Counted from the stretch's first letter, positions 35,556-44,671 are shown. The stretch: 64,000 bases of DNA from Actinoplanes sp. N902-109 (GCF_000389965.1 NC_021191.1:7379501-7443500); one strand, 5' to 3'. Numbers and translations: made by a program. The notes: a model not told the origin generated them from the sequence alone.

Positions 35556-37496
35556 TCAGTTGGTCGCGAAGAACAGCGTCGGGTTGCTCCAGCTGAGCGA
35601 CGACGACTTCTTGACCAGCACCTTGGTGGTCGACCCGACGACTGCGGTGGCAGCTGTCGGGTCGAACGCCACGGTACGCAACGAGCCGTCGGTCGAGCCA
35701 TAGACGATTTTGCCGTTGACCCAGGTCATACCGCGGACCGTGCGCCAGTCGAGGCCCGAGGTCGGCAGCGTCAGAGCCGTGTCACCGACGATCGACCCGT
35801 CCGGCGTCAGGTAGCGGTAGTACAGCGTGTTGCTGGTCGAGGTCGTGTAGTACATCCGGCCCTTGAGGAAGAAGGCGCCGGTCATGTCGCCCGCCTTGAA
35901 CCAGCTGTTGTAGCCGCTGCCGACCCACGGCGTGCTGATCGTGCCCGCGCTGAGCGTCGACACGTCGAGCACGTTCGCGCTGGTGGCCCAGTACAGCTTG
36001 GTCGACACGGCGAACGCGGCCTTGGCCGACTTGAACGGGGTCTGGCTGACCACCTTGGCGGCGCCGACCGTGGTGCCGTTGAAGGTCATCTTCTTGACCG
36101 AGCCGCTGCCGTTGCCGAGATACAGGTAACCGCTGGCTGCCTGCGGCGCGTCGGCCGCGGCGATCGTGCGGCCACCCGCGGTCGGGAAGTAGCCGAGCCG
36201 GCCGTGGTACTCGTTGCCGAGGCCGTCGGAGTCCTGGCCGACGAACAGCCCGGACGGGCCCTTCCACAGCTCCCAGACGATCGCGCCCCACGCGGTGCCA
36301 CCGGACGGGAGCTGGCTGCCCGGCGACCGGCCCGGGTTCCACGCCAGCGGCCGGCCGTTCTGCGCGTCCAGGGCGGCCAGGCCGTAACGGTCCACGCCGC
36401 CGTCGCCCTTGGCGTCGTTGCCGTTCACGTTGTTCTGCCACCGGAAGTGCCCGGCCACGTACACGACGTTGCCGGCGACCTCCAGCGACGTCACCGAGTC
36501 ACGGCCGGTCTCGGCGACCCAGGTGGCCTTGACGTTCGTACCGCGGTCGGCGGTCTCCCAGCGGGCGGTGGTGTCGCAGTAGGCCAGGCCCTCGCTCTCG
36601 CCGCCGTCGGCCACGACGGCGAAGTACTTGCCGTCGTCGGAGAAGTCGACGTCGCGGGCGTAGAACGGGAACGAGTCGCTGGCGCAGGCGGCGACGTAGC
36701 GGTCGGTGGACCAGTTGGCCACGACCGGCGTCCCGGAGGTGTCGATCATGACGACCTGGTTGCGGGCCGCGCCGTTGACCTTGGTGAAGTTGCCGACCGC
36801 CACGACCGTCCGGCCGTCCGGCGCGACCGCGAGACCCCACACCAGCTCGGTGGAGTTCGGGTAGGGCCGGGCGCCGCTCGCATCCACCTTGAACGTGGAG
36901 TCGATCGCGCCGGTGGTCGCGTTGAGCCGGGCGAGCAGCGAGTGCGCGGTGCCGTTGACGTAGTGGAACGCACCCGCGAGGTAGAGGTAGTTGCCCTGCA
37001 CGACGGCGCGGCGCACGGTGCCGCCGTCGCCGCGGCCGGCCCAGGAGCTGACCGTGGCCCCGGTGACCGGGTCCAGCTCGACCAGGTTCTTGCGGGCGAC
37101 CTTGTTGACCGTGCCGAAGCTGCCGCCGACGATCAGCTTCTTGTCCGGGCTGACCGCCAGGGTCTGCACCGCACCGTCGAGCACCGGCTTGAACCCGGTC
37201 TGGATCGCGCCGGTGGTCACGTTGTACGCGATCAGGTTGCTGGCGGCCGTCCAGCTGGTCGCCTTGGCCGCTTTGACGCCGGTGAACGAGCCGCCGGCGT
37301 ACACGATGTCGCCGATCTGGGCGAAGGCCCGCATGCTGCCGTTCTGGGCATGCGGCGTGGTGTCCGCCGGGTTCGCCGTCACGAGGGTCGCCGAAGCGGT
37401 GGGCGGGACGTACCCGGCGCTCGCCGGCACGGCGGTCAGCGCGACCGTCAGACTGGCCACCGCGGCGGGCACCAGCACCCTGCTTCTCAGGGACAC
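35556..37496 (-). CDS. Secreted beta-propeller (delta-60/DUF5122-like) protein, copy 2
   Basis: A 646-residue exported protein, the upstream copy in transcription order. GTG 37496 is preceded by AGGAG at good distance and yields VSLRSRVLVPAAVASLTVAL, cleaved near VPASA. Almost every blade found in copy 1 is present with long identical runs, including the first residues of the mature protein and the stretch around RYGLAALDAQNGRPLAWNP. Differences cluster in the blade region around residues 560-590 and at the last 30 residues before the conserved SWSNPTLFFATN or NWSNPTLFFATN end. Equal length and conserved ends indicate that both copies are under selection. Function unknown. Confidence 0.8.
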   Translation of the reverse strand: MSLRSRVLVPAAVASLTVALTAVPASAGYVPPTASATLVTANPADTTPHAQNGSMRAFAQIGDIVYAGGSFTGVKAAKATSWTAASNLIAYNVTTGAIQTGFKPVLDGAVQTLAVSPDKKLIVGGSFGTVNKVARKNLVELDPVTGATVSSWAGRGDGGTVRRAVVQGNYLYLAGAFHYVNGTAHSLLARLNATTGAIDSTFKVDASGARPYPNSTELVWGLAVAPDGRTVVAVGNFTKVNGAARNQVVMIDTSGTPVVANWSTDRYVAACASDSFPFYARDVDFSDDGKYFAVVADGGESEGLAYCDTTARWETADRGTNVKATWVAETGRDSVTSLEVAGNVVYVAGHFRWQNNVNGNDAKGDGGVDRYGLAALDAQNGRPLAWNPGRSPGSQLPSGGTAWGAIVWELWKGPSGLFVGQDSDGLGNEYHGRLGYFPTAGGRTIAAADAPQAASGYLYLGNGSGSVKKMTFNGTTVGAAKVVSQTPFKSAKAAFAVSTKLYWATSANVLDVSTLSAGTISTPWVGSGYNSWFKAGDMTGAFFLKGRMYYTTSTSNTLYYRYLTPDGSIVGDTALTLPTSGLDWRTVRGMTWVNGKIVYGSTDGSLRTVAFDPTAATAVVGSTTKVLVKKSSSLSWSNPTLFFATN

Positions 37497-37510
37497 GGAT
37501 TCTCCTGTTT

Positions 37511-38452
37511 TCAACGGGTTGCCATTCGGAAAGGGGTCACACCGGGGGTGGCCCGGACCGTCCACCCGGCTGCGGTGTGCAGGTCGGCGAGCGTGAGCTC
37601 CTCGACCTCGCGGGCCACGACCAGCTTGCGTCCCTCCAGCTCACGCGCCATCGCGACCTGATGGTCGTCGACATGCTCACCGTGGGCCTTGCGCCGGGGG
37701 ACGTAGAGCGAACGCTTGCCCGCCTGCATCGCGGCCAGTGCGGAACCGACGCCGGCGTGCGAGACAACCACGTCGGCCGCCGCGAGCGCCAGTCGCATCT
37801 CATCGATCGGAACCTGGCGGCGGGCACCGGCCGGCATGCGGTCGACGACCGTCGCACCGACCTGCCACAGCACCTCCCACTCGGGCGGCAGCAGGTCCAC
37901 CAGGCGGGTGAGCAGCCGGGGAAAGGTGTACCGCTCGTGCGTGCCGAGCGTGACGACGACCTTGCGGATCGGCGGGGGCTCGGTGAGCGCCTCGGCCTCG
38001 AAGGCGTCGAAGATGGACCCGCCGTACTGCCACCGGTGGTTGGCCCACGCCGGGTACTGCGTGTAGAGCCGCACCCCGGGCAGCCGGGCGGCGAGCCGGC
38101 CGGTCAGCGACGGCCCCTCGGTGCGGGTCGCGCTCTCGATGTAGAAGCACTCGATGCCGGCGGCCACGGCGGGCACGAAGAACGCCATCGCCACGCTCGC
38201 CCCGGTGCTGATCACCCGCTCGTAGCGCCCGGCCCTGAGCATGCGCCGGGCGACCCGCAGGTCCTGCAGCACACCGACCACGTCGCGGCTGGTGGCCGGG
38301 GGTACGAACGTGACGTCCTCGCCCGCGAGCAGGGAACGGCTCTGCGGGCTGTCGAACGTGACCCATCGGCGCGCCCCGATGCCCAGTCGCGGCGCCAGGT
38401 CGTGCAGCTCGGCGAGATGACCTCCGGTGGAGGCGACCAGCAGCGTGGTCAT
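37511..38452 (-). CDS. Glycosyltransferase, Alg14-Alg13-type fusion (PssD/PssE-like)
   Basis: A 313-residue GT-B-type enzyme. Residues 1-155 resemble Alg14/PssD (LLVASTGGHLAELHDLAPRL and the FYIESATR segment), the membrane-facing half that holds the lipid acceptor. Residues 165-313 resemble Alg13/PssE (VVVTLGTHERYTFPRL, then DVVVSHAGVGSALAAMQAGK), which binds the nucleotide sugar. In many bacteria the two halves are separate genes; here they are one. It probably adds the second sugar after the initiating transferase upstream. Its stop lies 14 bases before the start of propeller copy 2. Confidence 0.85.
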   Translation of the reverse strand: MTTLLVASTGGHLAELHDLAPRLGIGARRWVTFDSPQSRSLLAGEDVTFVPPATSRDVVGVLQDLRVARRMLRAGRYERVISTGASVAMAFFVPAVAAGIECFYIESATRTEGPSLTGRLAARLPGVRLYTQYPAWANHRWQYGGSIFDAFEAEALTEPPPIRKVVVTLGTHERYTFPRLLTRLVDLLPPEWEVLWQVGATVVDRMPAGARRQVPIDEMRLALAAADVVVSHAGVGSALAAMQAGKRSLYVPRRKAHGEHVDDHQVAMARELEGRKLVVAREVEELTLADLHTAAGWTVRATPGVTPFRMATR

Positions 38453-38583
38453 GCCGCGGTTGTTCCTGCCGTGCGCGCGGCCTCGTGCTGAGCCAATCCC
38501 ACTTCGTCCCCACATCCTGCGGCGTCCCGACCGCACGATCCCTTTGATCCCATCGGCGCGTCCAGTACGCGCTTGCGCTCCGG

Positions 38584-40179
38584 TCAGTAGGCCCCGGAAC
38601 CCCGTACGACGGCGAGGGCCGTGCGCATCAGGATCACCAGGTCGACGGTCAGCGACCAGTTCTCCACGTAGCGGATGTCGAGCCGGACGGACTCCTCCCA
38701 CGACAGGTCCGACCGCCCGCTCACCTGCCACAACCCGGTCATCCCGGGTTTGACCACCAACCGGCGGCGCATGTCCTCGGGGTAGCGCTCGACCTCGCTG
38801 GGCAGCGGCGGGCGCGGCCCCACCAGCGACATCTCGCCGAGCAGCACGTTGATCAGCTGGGGCAGCTCGTCGACCGAGAACCGGCGCAGGAAACGGCCGG
38901 ACCGGGTCACCCGCGGGTCCTGGCGCATCTTGAACAGCACCGGCTCGCCGTCCGAACCCGCACGCAGCGCGGCGAGCCGGGCCTCCGCGTCGACATGCAT
39001 CGTGCGGAACTTGTACATCCGGAACTTCTCGCCACCGCGGGCCACCCGCACCTGCCGGAAGAAGACCGGCCCGCCGGTGTCCAGCTTGATCACCAGCGCC
39101 ACGGCCAGGAACACCGGCGCCAGCAGCAAGAGCAGCACCCCGGCCACCACCACGTCGAACAGACCCTTGATCAGGCGCCGCCCACCGGACAGCCGGGCGT
39201 GCTCGATGTGCATCATCGGCAGCCCGTCGACCGGCCGCACGGTGATCCGGTCGCCGGCCGTGTCGACCAGCGAGGACGAGACGATCAGGTCGATGTCGTC
39301 CCGCTCCAGCTGCCACGCCAGCCGGCGCAGCATGGTGCCGTCCAGCTCGGGGCAGGTCAGCACCATCACGGTGTCGGCCCCGGCCGCGGCGGCGGAGTTG
39401 GCGGCGGCGTTGAGCCCGCCGAAGATCGGCACGTCGAGCGTCCCGCCGGCCGAGGCGATCTGGTCGAGCGGCAGGCAGGCACCGATCACCTGGAAGCCGT
39501 GGTGATAGCGCCGGTGCAACTGCTCGGTCATGGTGGCGACGGCGGCGGCATGCCCCAGCACCAGCACCCGGTGCATGCAGGCGCCACCCCGGCGGGCCCG
39601 ATGCAGGATCTTGCGCAGCACGAAACGGCCGGACAGCGACAGGAACGTCGTCAGGACCAAGGCGATGAGCAGGTAGCCGCGGGCGATGTCGGCATGAGCC
39701 ACGTACGACACCAGGGCGATGCCCATCGTCAGGTGCACGCCGGCCCGCAGGACCCGCTGGTATTCCTCACCGCCGACGAACAGGACCCGGCGCTCGTACG
39801 CATGCGTCAGCGCGAGCAGGCCGACCCAGACCGGCGGGATGAGTGCGGACAGCACGAGATACCAGTTGGCGTAGTCAGCGCCCTGGAAGCGGAGCACGAA
39901 TGCGGCGAGCGTCCCGGCCAGCGTCGCCCCGGAGTCAACGACGAGCAGCAGCTTGACATAGCGCGCTTCCCACACCCAGCGGTCGGCGTGCCCACGAGCC
40001 CACAGCTCGCCGAGCTCCCGCTCGGTGAAGCCGGAGTAGTGCGGCGTCCGCGGTATCTCCTGGGTGGCGACCTCATCCGCCGCCGCCCCGGTCGTCATCT
40101 CCGTTGTCACGACGCCTCTGCCTCCAGTGAGGCCCCACGCCCACTTGGCAATTTCCTGCAGTCCACTGTTGTCACGCAC
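38584..40179 (-). CDS. Exopolysaccharide polyprenyl glycosylphosphotransferase (WbaP/WcaJ type)
   Basis: A 531-residue membrane enzyme that should transfer a sugar-1-phosphate to undecaprenyl phosphate, the first committed step of the cluster. Four N-terminal helices (about residues 85-210) and a CoA-binding-like middle domain (HRVLVLGHAAAVATM near 225) precede the catalytic bacterial sugar-transferase domain from about 330. The latter shows KGLFDVVVAGVLLLLLAP, KFRMYKFRTMH and SLVGPRPPLP. GTG 40179 has a purine-rich GGTGGGG just upstream. A 915-base region in front of it should contain the cluster promoter. The 131-base gap after it has no feature I recognise. Confidence 0.9.
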   Translation of the reverse strand: MRDNSGLQEIAKWAWGLTGGRGVVTTEMTTGAAADEVATQEIPRTPHYSGFTERELGELWARGHADRWVWEARYVKLLLVVDSGATLAGTLAAFVLRFQGADYANWYLVLSALIPPVWVGLLALTHAYERRVLFVGGEEYQRVLRAGVHLTMGIALVSYVAHADIARGYLLIALVLTTFLSLSGRFVLRKILHRARRGGACMHRVLVLGHAAAVATMTEQLHRRYHHGFQVIGACLPLDQIASAGGTLDVPIFGGLNAAANSAAAAGADTVMVLTCPELDGTMLRRLAWQLERDDIDLIVSSSLVDTAGDRITVRPVDGLPMMHIEHARLSGGRRLIKGLFDVVVAGVLLLLLAPVFLAVALVIKLDTGGPVFFRQVRVARGGEKFRMYKFRTMHVDAEARLAALRAGSDGEPVLFKMRQDPRVTRSGRFLRRFSVDELPQLINVLLGEMSLVGPRPPLPSEVERYPEDMRRRLVVKPGMTGLWQVSGRSDLSWEESVRLDIRYVENWSLTVDLVILMRTALAVVRGSGAY

Positions 40180-41095
40180 CCCACCCCCTTGGCCCTCAGC
40201 AAAACAAGCGCAAGGAACAACCCTGGCGGTGAACGCTAGACGAAGATCGCGTATTTACCGAGTCCGCGTGTCGCAATCTTTATCGATGCTCACAACAAAC
40301 TTTCGGATACCGACGCGGTCGGCATCCGTGCGCAATGCAGGTCAACTCTGATCTACTTCGGACAAAATAGCAGTCTAAGCAGGCGGGAAGGAAGCCTCAG
40401 ATCAATGTCTGATTTGTTGGCATACGCCCCAACGATATGTCCGACTGGAGGAGTTAGCGACATTGGACGGTAGCACACGGTCCCCGGGACATCCCCAGCT
40501 GCCCCAGTTGTGACCTTCGATACGAAATTGCCAGCGGTGCCACCACGGCAACTATCAGTAACCGCGGCTGCGTCCTTGACAACTTCCTATGCGCCCCTTC
40601 CCAGCGCCCGCCGAGCCAACTCCCAGCCGCCTTCGAGGCCACTTCTGGAAGCGCTCCCATAAAGGCCGGCCGAAAAAACTCATAAACGTCGATCACATTC
40701 CACTGAGGACCAGATCGGGAGACATCCTCCTCCATGATCGAATGCCGCAGCCGCCTTGACGCCCCTGTTGCCACTCGCCTCGTCCGCGCACTTCGGCTCG
40801 CCTCGGCTCGCCTCGACCGCGAAAGATCATCACTCCCCCACCTTCGATCACCACGACAAAAAAGACCATTCCCGGGGGAGATCCAGCGCTGACGTCGTCA
40901 CAGCGCGTCATGGGCAGACCCTTGCCCTTCTGGACCATCGGCACGGCGGGCGGCGGGCGGCGCGGTTCGGGCCTTGCTCACGGTGCGGGCCGCTCTGGTC
41001 ACGGTGGCGGCACGGCGGGTCGCGGCTCGCCGGTGCGGAGGCTGCTCAGCGCGACGACGATGCCGGCGCCCGGTCGCTGTGGACCCCGACGGCCG
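40180..41095. other. Long intergenic region with AT-rich core, upstream of the polysaccharide cluster
   Basis: Between about 40240 and 40740 base composition is clearly lower in GC than all surrounding DNA. I see no tRNA, riboswitch or known gene. A minus-strand frame at 40454-40774 (106 residues) and another at 40693-40944 have no ribosome-binding site and no recognisable domain. A CebR-like palindrome lies at 40646-40659. Promoters of the polysaccharide cluster presumably lie at the 40200-40350 end. Confidence 0.5.
40646..40659. promoter_or_regulatory. CebR-like LacI-family operator (one mismatch)
   Basis: TGGAAGCGCTCCCA differs by one base from TGGGAGCGCTCCCA, the well-known binding site of the Streptomyces cellobiose repressor CebR. 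It lies in the AT-rich intergenic region, about 470 bases from the sugar-transferase start. No cellulose gene is near, so the target is unclear. Confidence 0.45.
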
Positions 41096-41893
41096 TCACT
41101 CCTTCGTATTCGTCCAGCGGAAGGTCAGCAGGCACAGCACCAGACCGGCCACGCACCAGGCACCCAGGACGAGGGCGGTGCGAACGGGTTCCCAGGCGCC
41201 GGCGGCTTCCAGAGTGGCGGCGCTGTCCGGCAGGAACACCGAGCGGAAACCCTGGGCCATCCACTTGACCGGGAAGAACGAGGCCAGCGTGATCATCCAG
41301 CCGGGCAGCTGGGTGATCGGGTGGATGAAGACGCCGGACAGGAACTGCAACGCCACGACCGGGACGTTGAGCACCGCGCCGGCCGTACGGGAGTTGCGCA
41401 CCAGCGCGCTGGCGGCAATGCCGAGCAGCCCGCAGGCGGTGATGCTGAGCAGGAACAGCCAGCCGAAGGTCAGCCAGCGTCCGGCGTCGGCGGGCAGCGG
41501 CATGTCGAAGATCAGCACGCCCACCGCGAGCAGCACCACCACCTCAGCCGCGGTCAGCGCGGCGACCAGGATGAGCTTGCCCAGGAAGTACGCGGTGGCG
41601 GTGACCGGGGTGCCGTGCAGCCGCTTCAGCGTGCCGTCCTCGCGATCGGTGGCGATGCCGACGCCCATGGTGATGAAGGCCGTCGACACCACGCCGTAGG
41701 CGATCATGCTGGCGGTGAACACCCGGGACGCGGTGATGCCGGGGACGTCGTAGCTGTCCCCGAAGATGGCGCCGAACAGCAGGAGCAGCAGCGCCGGGAA
41801 GAAGAACGTGAAGATCAGCGAGGTCTTGTCCCGGACGAACTGGAGGAGTTCGATCCCGCCACGCCGCCGTCCGATGGTGAGGGTGCCGATCAT
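41096..41893 (-). CDS. ABC-2 type transporter permease
   Basis: A 265-residue membrane protein with six hydrophobic segments. FVRDKTSLIFTFFFPALLLLLFG opens it (in parts: RDKTSLIF, FFPALLLLLFG), DREDGTLKRLHGTPV is the typical ABC-2 cytoplasmic turn, and the helix-rich end includes LQFLSGVFIHP. It overlaps the ATPase stop by 4 bases (ATGA) and forms one exporter with it. Likely drug or lipid export; the substrate cannot be told. Confidence 0.88.
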   Translation of the reverse strand: MIGTLTIGRRRGGIELLQFVRDKTSLIFTFFFPALLLLLFGAIFGDSYDVPGITASRVFTASMIAYGVVSTAFITMGVGIATDREDGTLKRLHGTPVTATAYFLGKLILVAALTAAEVVVLLAVGVLIFDMPLPADAGRWLTFGWLFLLSITACGLLGIAASALVRNSRTAGAVLNVPVVALQFLSGVFIHPITQLPGWMITLASFFPVKWMAQGFRSVFLPDSAATLEAAGAWEPVRTALVLGAWCVAGLVLCLLTFRWTNTKE

Positions 41894-42714
41894 CGGTGCT
41901 CCCCGATCAGGGTGAGATAGGTGTCCTCGAGGGTGGGCCGGGTGACGGTGAGATCGCTGAGGTCGGCGCCCTCGGCCACCAGCCGCACGATCAGCCCGGC
42001 CGGATCCGGCGTCTGCTCCTGCCGTCCGCCCCAGCTCACCGTGGCCTGGGCGGTGGCCCGGTCACCCAGCGTCGCGGGCGTGCCGGTGGCGACGATCGTC
42101 CCGGCCGCGATGACCGCGAGCCGGTCGGCCAGCGCCTCGGCCTCGTCGAGATAGTGCGTGGTGAGCAGGATGGTCGTGCCCTCGGCGGTGAGCGCGCGGA
42201 TGAGCTGCCAGAACTGCCGGCGCGCCGCGGGGTCGAACCCGGTGGTCGGCTCGTCGAGGAAGACCAGCTCCGGCCGGCCCACGATGCCGAGCGCGACGTC
42301 GAGCCGGCGGCGCTGACCGCCGGAGAGGGTGCGCACCCTGGCGGTGGCCTTGTCGCTCAGCCCGACCAGCTCGATCACCTCGTCGGGCCGGCGTGGCCTG
42401 GGATAGCAGCCGCCGATGTGCCGGACGATCTCGTGCACAGTCAGATCGGCCGCGTCCGAGGTCGACTGGAGCACGATGCCGATGCGGGCGCGCCAGTGCC
42501 GGTCGGCCCGGCCCGGATCGGAGCCCAGTACGGACACCTCACCGGCGGTGCGGCGGCGATGCCCTTCGAGGATCTCGACGGTGGTGGTCTTGCCGGCGCC
42601 GTTGGGCCCGAGCAGGGCGAAGATCTCGCCCTGCTGGACGTCGAGGTCGAGGCCCCGCACCGCCGGGTGGGAGCCGTAGGTCTTGCGGAGACCTCGGACA
42701 TGGATCGCGGTCAT
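41890..42714 (-). CDS. ABC-2 transporter ATP-binding protein (DrrA type)
   Basis: A 274-residue ATPase. Walker A GPNGAGKTTTVEIL lies near residue 36, signature LSGGQRRRLDVALGI near 137 and Walker B LVFLDEPTTGFDPAAR next. The final segment RPTLEDTYLTLIGEH is the C-terminal motif of DrrA-like drug-exporter ATPases. ATG 42714 is used although the frame is open further upstream. An 85-base gap separates it from the next exporter pair, so all four genes may share a transcript. Confidence 0.9.
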   Translation of the reverse strand: MTAIHVRGLRKTYGSHPAVRGLDLDVQQGEIFALLGPNGAGKTTTVEILEGHRRRTAGEVSVLGSDPGRADRHWRARIGIVLQSTSDAADLTVHEIVRHIGGCYPRPRRPDEVIELVGLSDKATARVRTLSGGQRRRLDVALGIVGRPELVFLDEPTTGFDPAARRQFWQLIRALTAEGTTILLTTHYLDEAEALADRLAVIAAGTIVATGTPATLGDRATAQATVSWGGRQEQTPDPAGLIVRLVAEGADLSDLTVTRPTLEDTYLTLIGEHR

Positions 42715-42799
42715 GGTGTAGAGCCTGCCTCGCCGCGGCGCCGGACGGGACAGCCGGATGGGGGTCAGCCGATGTCCACCGAACGGTGGATCACCGTTG

Positions 42800-43561
42800 T
42801 CATTCCCAGCGGAAGTTGCGGATGGCGAGGGCCAGGCCCGCCGCTGCCCACAGTGTGAGGCTGAGCCAGATCGAGCCGGGCACCGCCGCGCCGTCGCTGA
42901 GCGTGTCGCGCAGCGCCTCGGCGTGCGCGGCCAGCGGCAGCAGGAAATAGCCGGCGGTGCCGAGATCCGGCGGGGCGAACATGATGCCACCGGCGGCCAG
43001 CATCAGCACGTAGATCAGGGTGGCGCCGCCGGTGACCGTCTCGGGTTTCAACAGGCCGGCCAGCAGCAGCGCGAACCCGCAATAGGCGGCGGTGGCCAGC
43101 ACCGTCACGCCGATCGCGGGCAGCACGTGCGAGAAGCCGGGCCGCCAGCCGACGATGACGCCGACCACCGCGAGCACCAGGACCTGCAGGGCGACCAGGC
43201 ACAGGATCGCCGCGGTCTTGGAGAAGATCAGGCCCGGGCGGGTGAGCGGGGAGGCGCCGAGCCGCTTGAGCACGCCGTAGCTGCGCTCGTAGCCGGTGGT
43301 GATGGCCTGGCCGGTGAACGCGGTCGACATCACGGTCAGCGCCAGCACGCCCGGCACGACATAGCCGAGCCGGTCGCCGGACGGCACGTTCGTGGCCTTG
43401 GTGAGCCCCGCGCCCAGCAGCACGAGCAGGGGCACGCCCATCGCCAGGACCACGGCCTCGCTGCGCCGGGCGGTGAGGACGAGCTCCATGCGGACCTGAC
43501 TCCTGAGGATGCTGCGCATGGCGGCGCGACCGGGCGCGGGGGTGAACGTGCCGGTGGTCAT
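42800..43561 (-). CDS. ABC-2 type transporter permease
   Basis: A 253-residue membrane protein with six hydrophobic segments. TGYERSYGVLKRLGASPLTR matches the conserved cytoplasmic loop of DrrB-like permeases. It overlaps its ATPase partner's stop by 4 bases. Its sequence is clearly different from the permease at 41096, so the two pairs are not a recent duplication. Confidence 0.88.
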   Translation of the reverse strand: MTTGTFTPAPGRAAMRSILRSQVRMELVLTARRSEAVVLAMGVPLLVLLGAGLTKATNVPSGDRLGYVVPGVLALTVMSTAFTGQAITTGYERSYGVLKRLGASPLTRPGLIFSKTAAILCLVALQVLVLAVVGVIVGWRPGFSHVLPAIGVTVLATAAYCGFALLLAGLLKPETVTGGATLIYVLMLAAGGIMFAPPDLGTAGYFLLPLAAHAEALRDTLSDGAAVPGSIWLSLTLWAAAGLALAIRNFRWE

Positions 43562-44490
43562 CGAGCTGCTCCCGCGGTCAGGGCCAGATAGACGTCTTCA
43601 AGCGTGCGCCGCCGGGTGTTGACGGCGGTGACCTGGGCCCCCGCCGCGGCGAACCAGGCCAGCACCGCGGCCAGCGACTCGGTGTCGAGGGCGCCGGCGA
43701 TGGCGTACTCACCCGGCGCCTCCTCGGCCACCTTGGCGTCGAGGCCGGTGGCGAGGCCGGCGATCGCGAGGCCGGGCTCCGCCCGTACCTGAAGGAGGTC
43801 GATCCCGGCCGCGGCGGTGAGCTCGGCGGGCGTGCCGGTCGCCGCGACCACGCCGTCGTTCATGATGACGACATGGTCGGCGAGGCTCTCCGCCTCGTCC
43901 AGCAGGTGCGTGGTGAGCAGTACCGAGACGCCGTCCGCGCGGAGCGCCTCGACCAGCTCCCAGGTGGTCTGCCGGGCACCGACATCCATGCCCGCGGTGG
44001 GCTCGTCGAGGAAGACCAGCTCGGGCCGGCCGACCAGGGCGACCGCCAGGGAGAGCCGCTGCTGCTCGCCGCCGGACAGCCGGCGGAACCGGGTCTTGGC
44101 GAACTTGCGCAGGCCCAGCCGGTCGAGCAGCATGTCCACATCGAGCGGATTCGCCGAATATGACGCGAAGAGCTGAAGGATCTCCCCCGCTGTCGCCCAT
44201 GGATAGACGCCACCGGACTGCAGCATGATGCCGAGCCGGGGCATGAGGTCGTCATGGTCGGCGATCGGGTCGCGGCCGAGCACCCGCACGGAACCCGCGT
44301 CCGGACCGCGGAAACCCTCGCAGACCTGCAGCAGGCTGGTCTTGCCGGCGCCGTTGTTGCCGAGCAGGGCCAGGATCGAGCCGCGCGGGACCGACAGGGA
44401 GACCCCGTCGACCGCGGTGACCTCGCCGTACTTGACGACGACGTCCCGTACCTCGACGGCGTTCTCCAGCATGCCCGAAACTGTACTCAT
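43558..44490 (-). CDS. ABC-2 transporter ATP-binding protein
   Basis: A 310-residue ATPase, first gene of the four-gene export operon. Walker A GNNGAGKTSLLQV is near residue 45, signature LSGGEQQRLSLAVAL near 148, Walker B LVFLDEPTAGMDVGAR next. It ends with the DrrA-like RRTLEDVYLALTAGA. ATG 44490 is taken as start; an internal M at the seventh codon is possible. The 194 bases between it and the divergent RNase HI gene carry a CebR-like palindrome about 63 bases upstream of this start. Confidence 0.9.
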   Translation of the reverse strand: MSTVSGMLENAVEVRDVVVKYGEVTAVDGVSLSVPRGSILALLGNNGAGKTSLLQVCEGFRGPDAGSVRVLGRDPIADHDDLMPRLGIMLQSGGVYPWATAGEILQLFASYSANPLDVDMLLDRLGLRKFAKTRFRRLSGGEQQRLSLAVALVGRPELVFLDEPTAGMDVGARQTTWELVEALRADGVSVLLTTHLLDEAESLADHVVIMNDGVVAATGTPAELTAAAGIDLLQVRAEPGLAIAGLATGLDAKVAEEAPGEYAIAGALDTESLAAVLAWFAAAGAQVTAVNTRRRTLEDVYLALTAGAAR

Positions 44491-44552
44491 CGCTGCGGCG
44501 TGCCGGGCCGGGGTGTGGCCTGCGCCGCTGTTTGCCGCTATGCTCCGAGGCA

Positions 44553-44566
44553 TGGGAGCGCTCCCA
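44553..44566. promoter_or_regulatory. Perfect CebR-type operator palindrome
   Basis: TGGGAGCGCTCCCA is a 14-bp perfect palindrome identical to the Streptomyces CebR consensus site for cellobiose/cellotriose-responsive LacI-family control. It lies between the divergent ABC exporter operon and the RNase HI gene. Which of them it controls, or whether it is orphan, is not visible. Confidence 0.6.
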
Positions 44567-44671
44567 TACGAGCGCGATCGCGGGGGCAGGCCGCCGGCCC
44601 GGTCCGGTTCCCCCCGGGACCTGCAACGTCACGCAGGTCACCGCGTCGGCGGCCTGACATCCGGGGTTTTG

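Noticed and set aside
40454..40774. A 106-codon minus-strand frame in the AT-rich intergenic region
   Set aside because: No start signal and no recognisable domain; composition is not convincing, so left as part of the intergenic entry.
41096..44490. Recent duplication of an ABC exporter pair
   Set aside because: The two permeases and two ATPases differ too much in sequence and length; gene order alone is alike.
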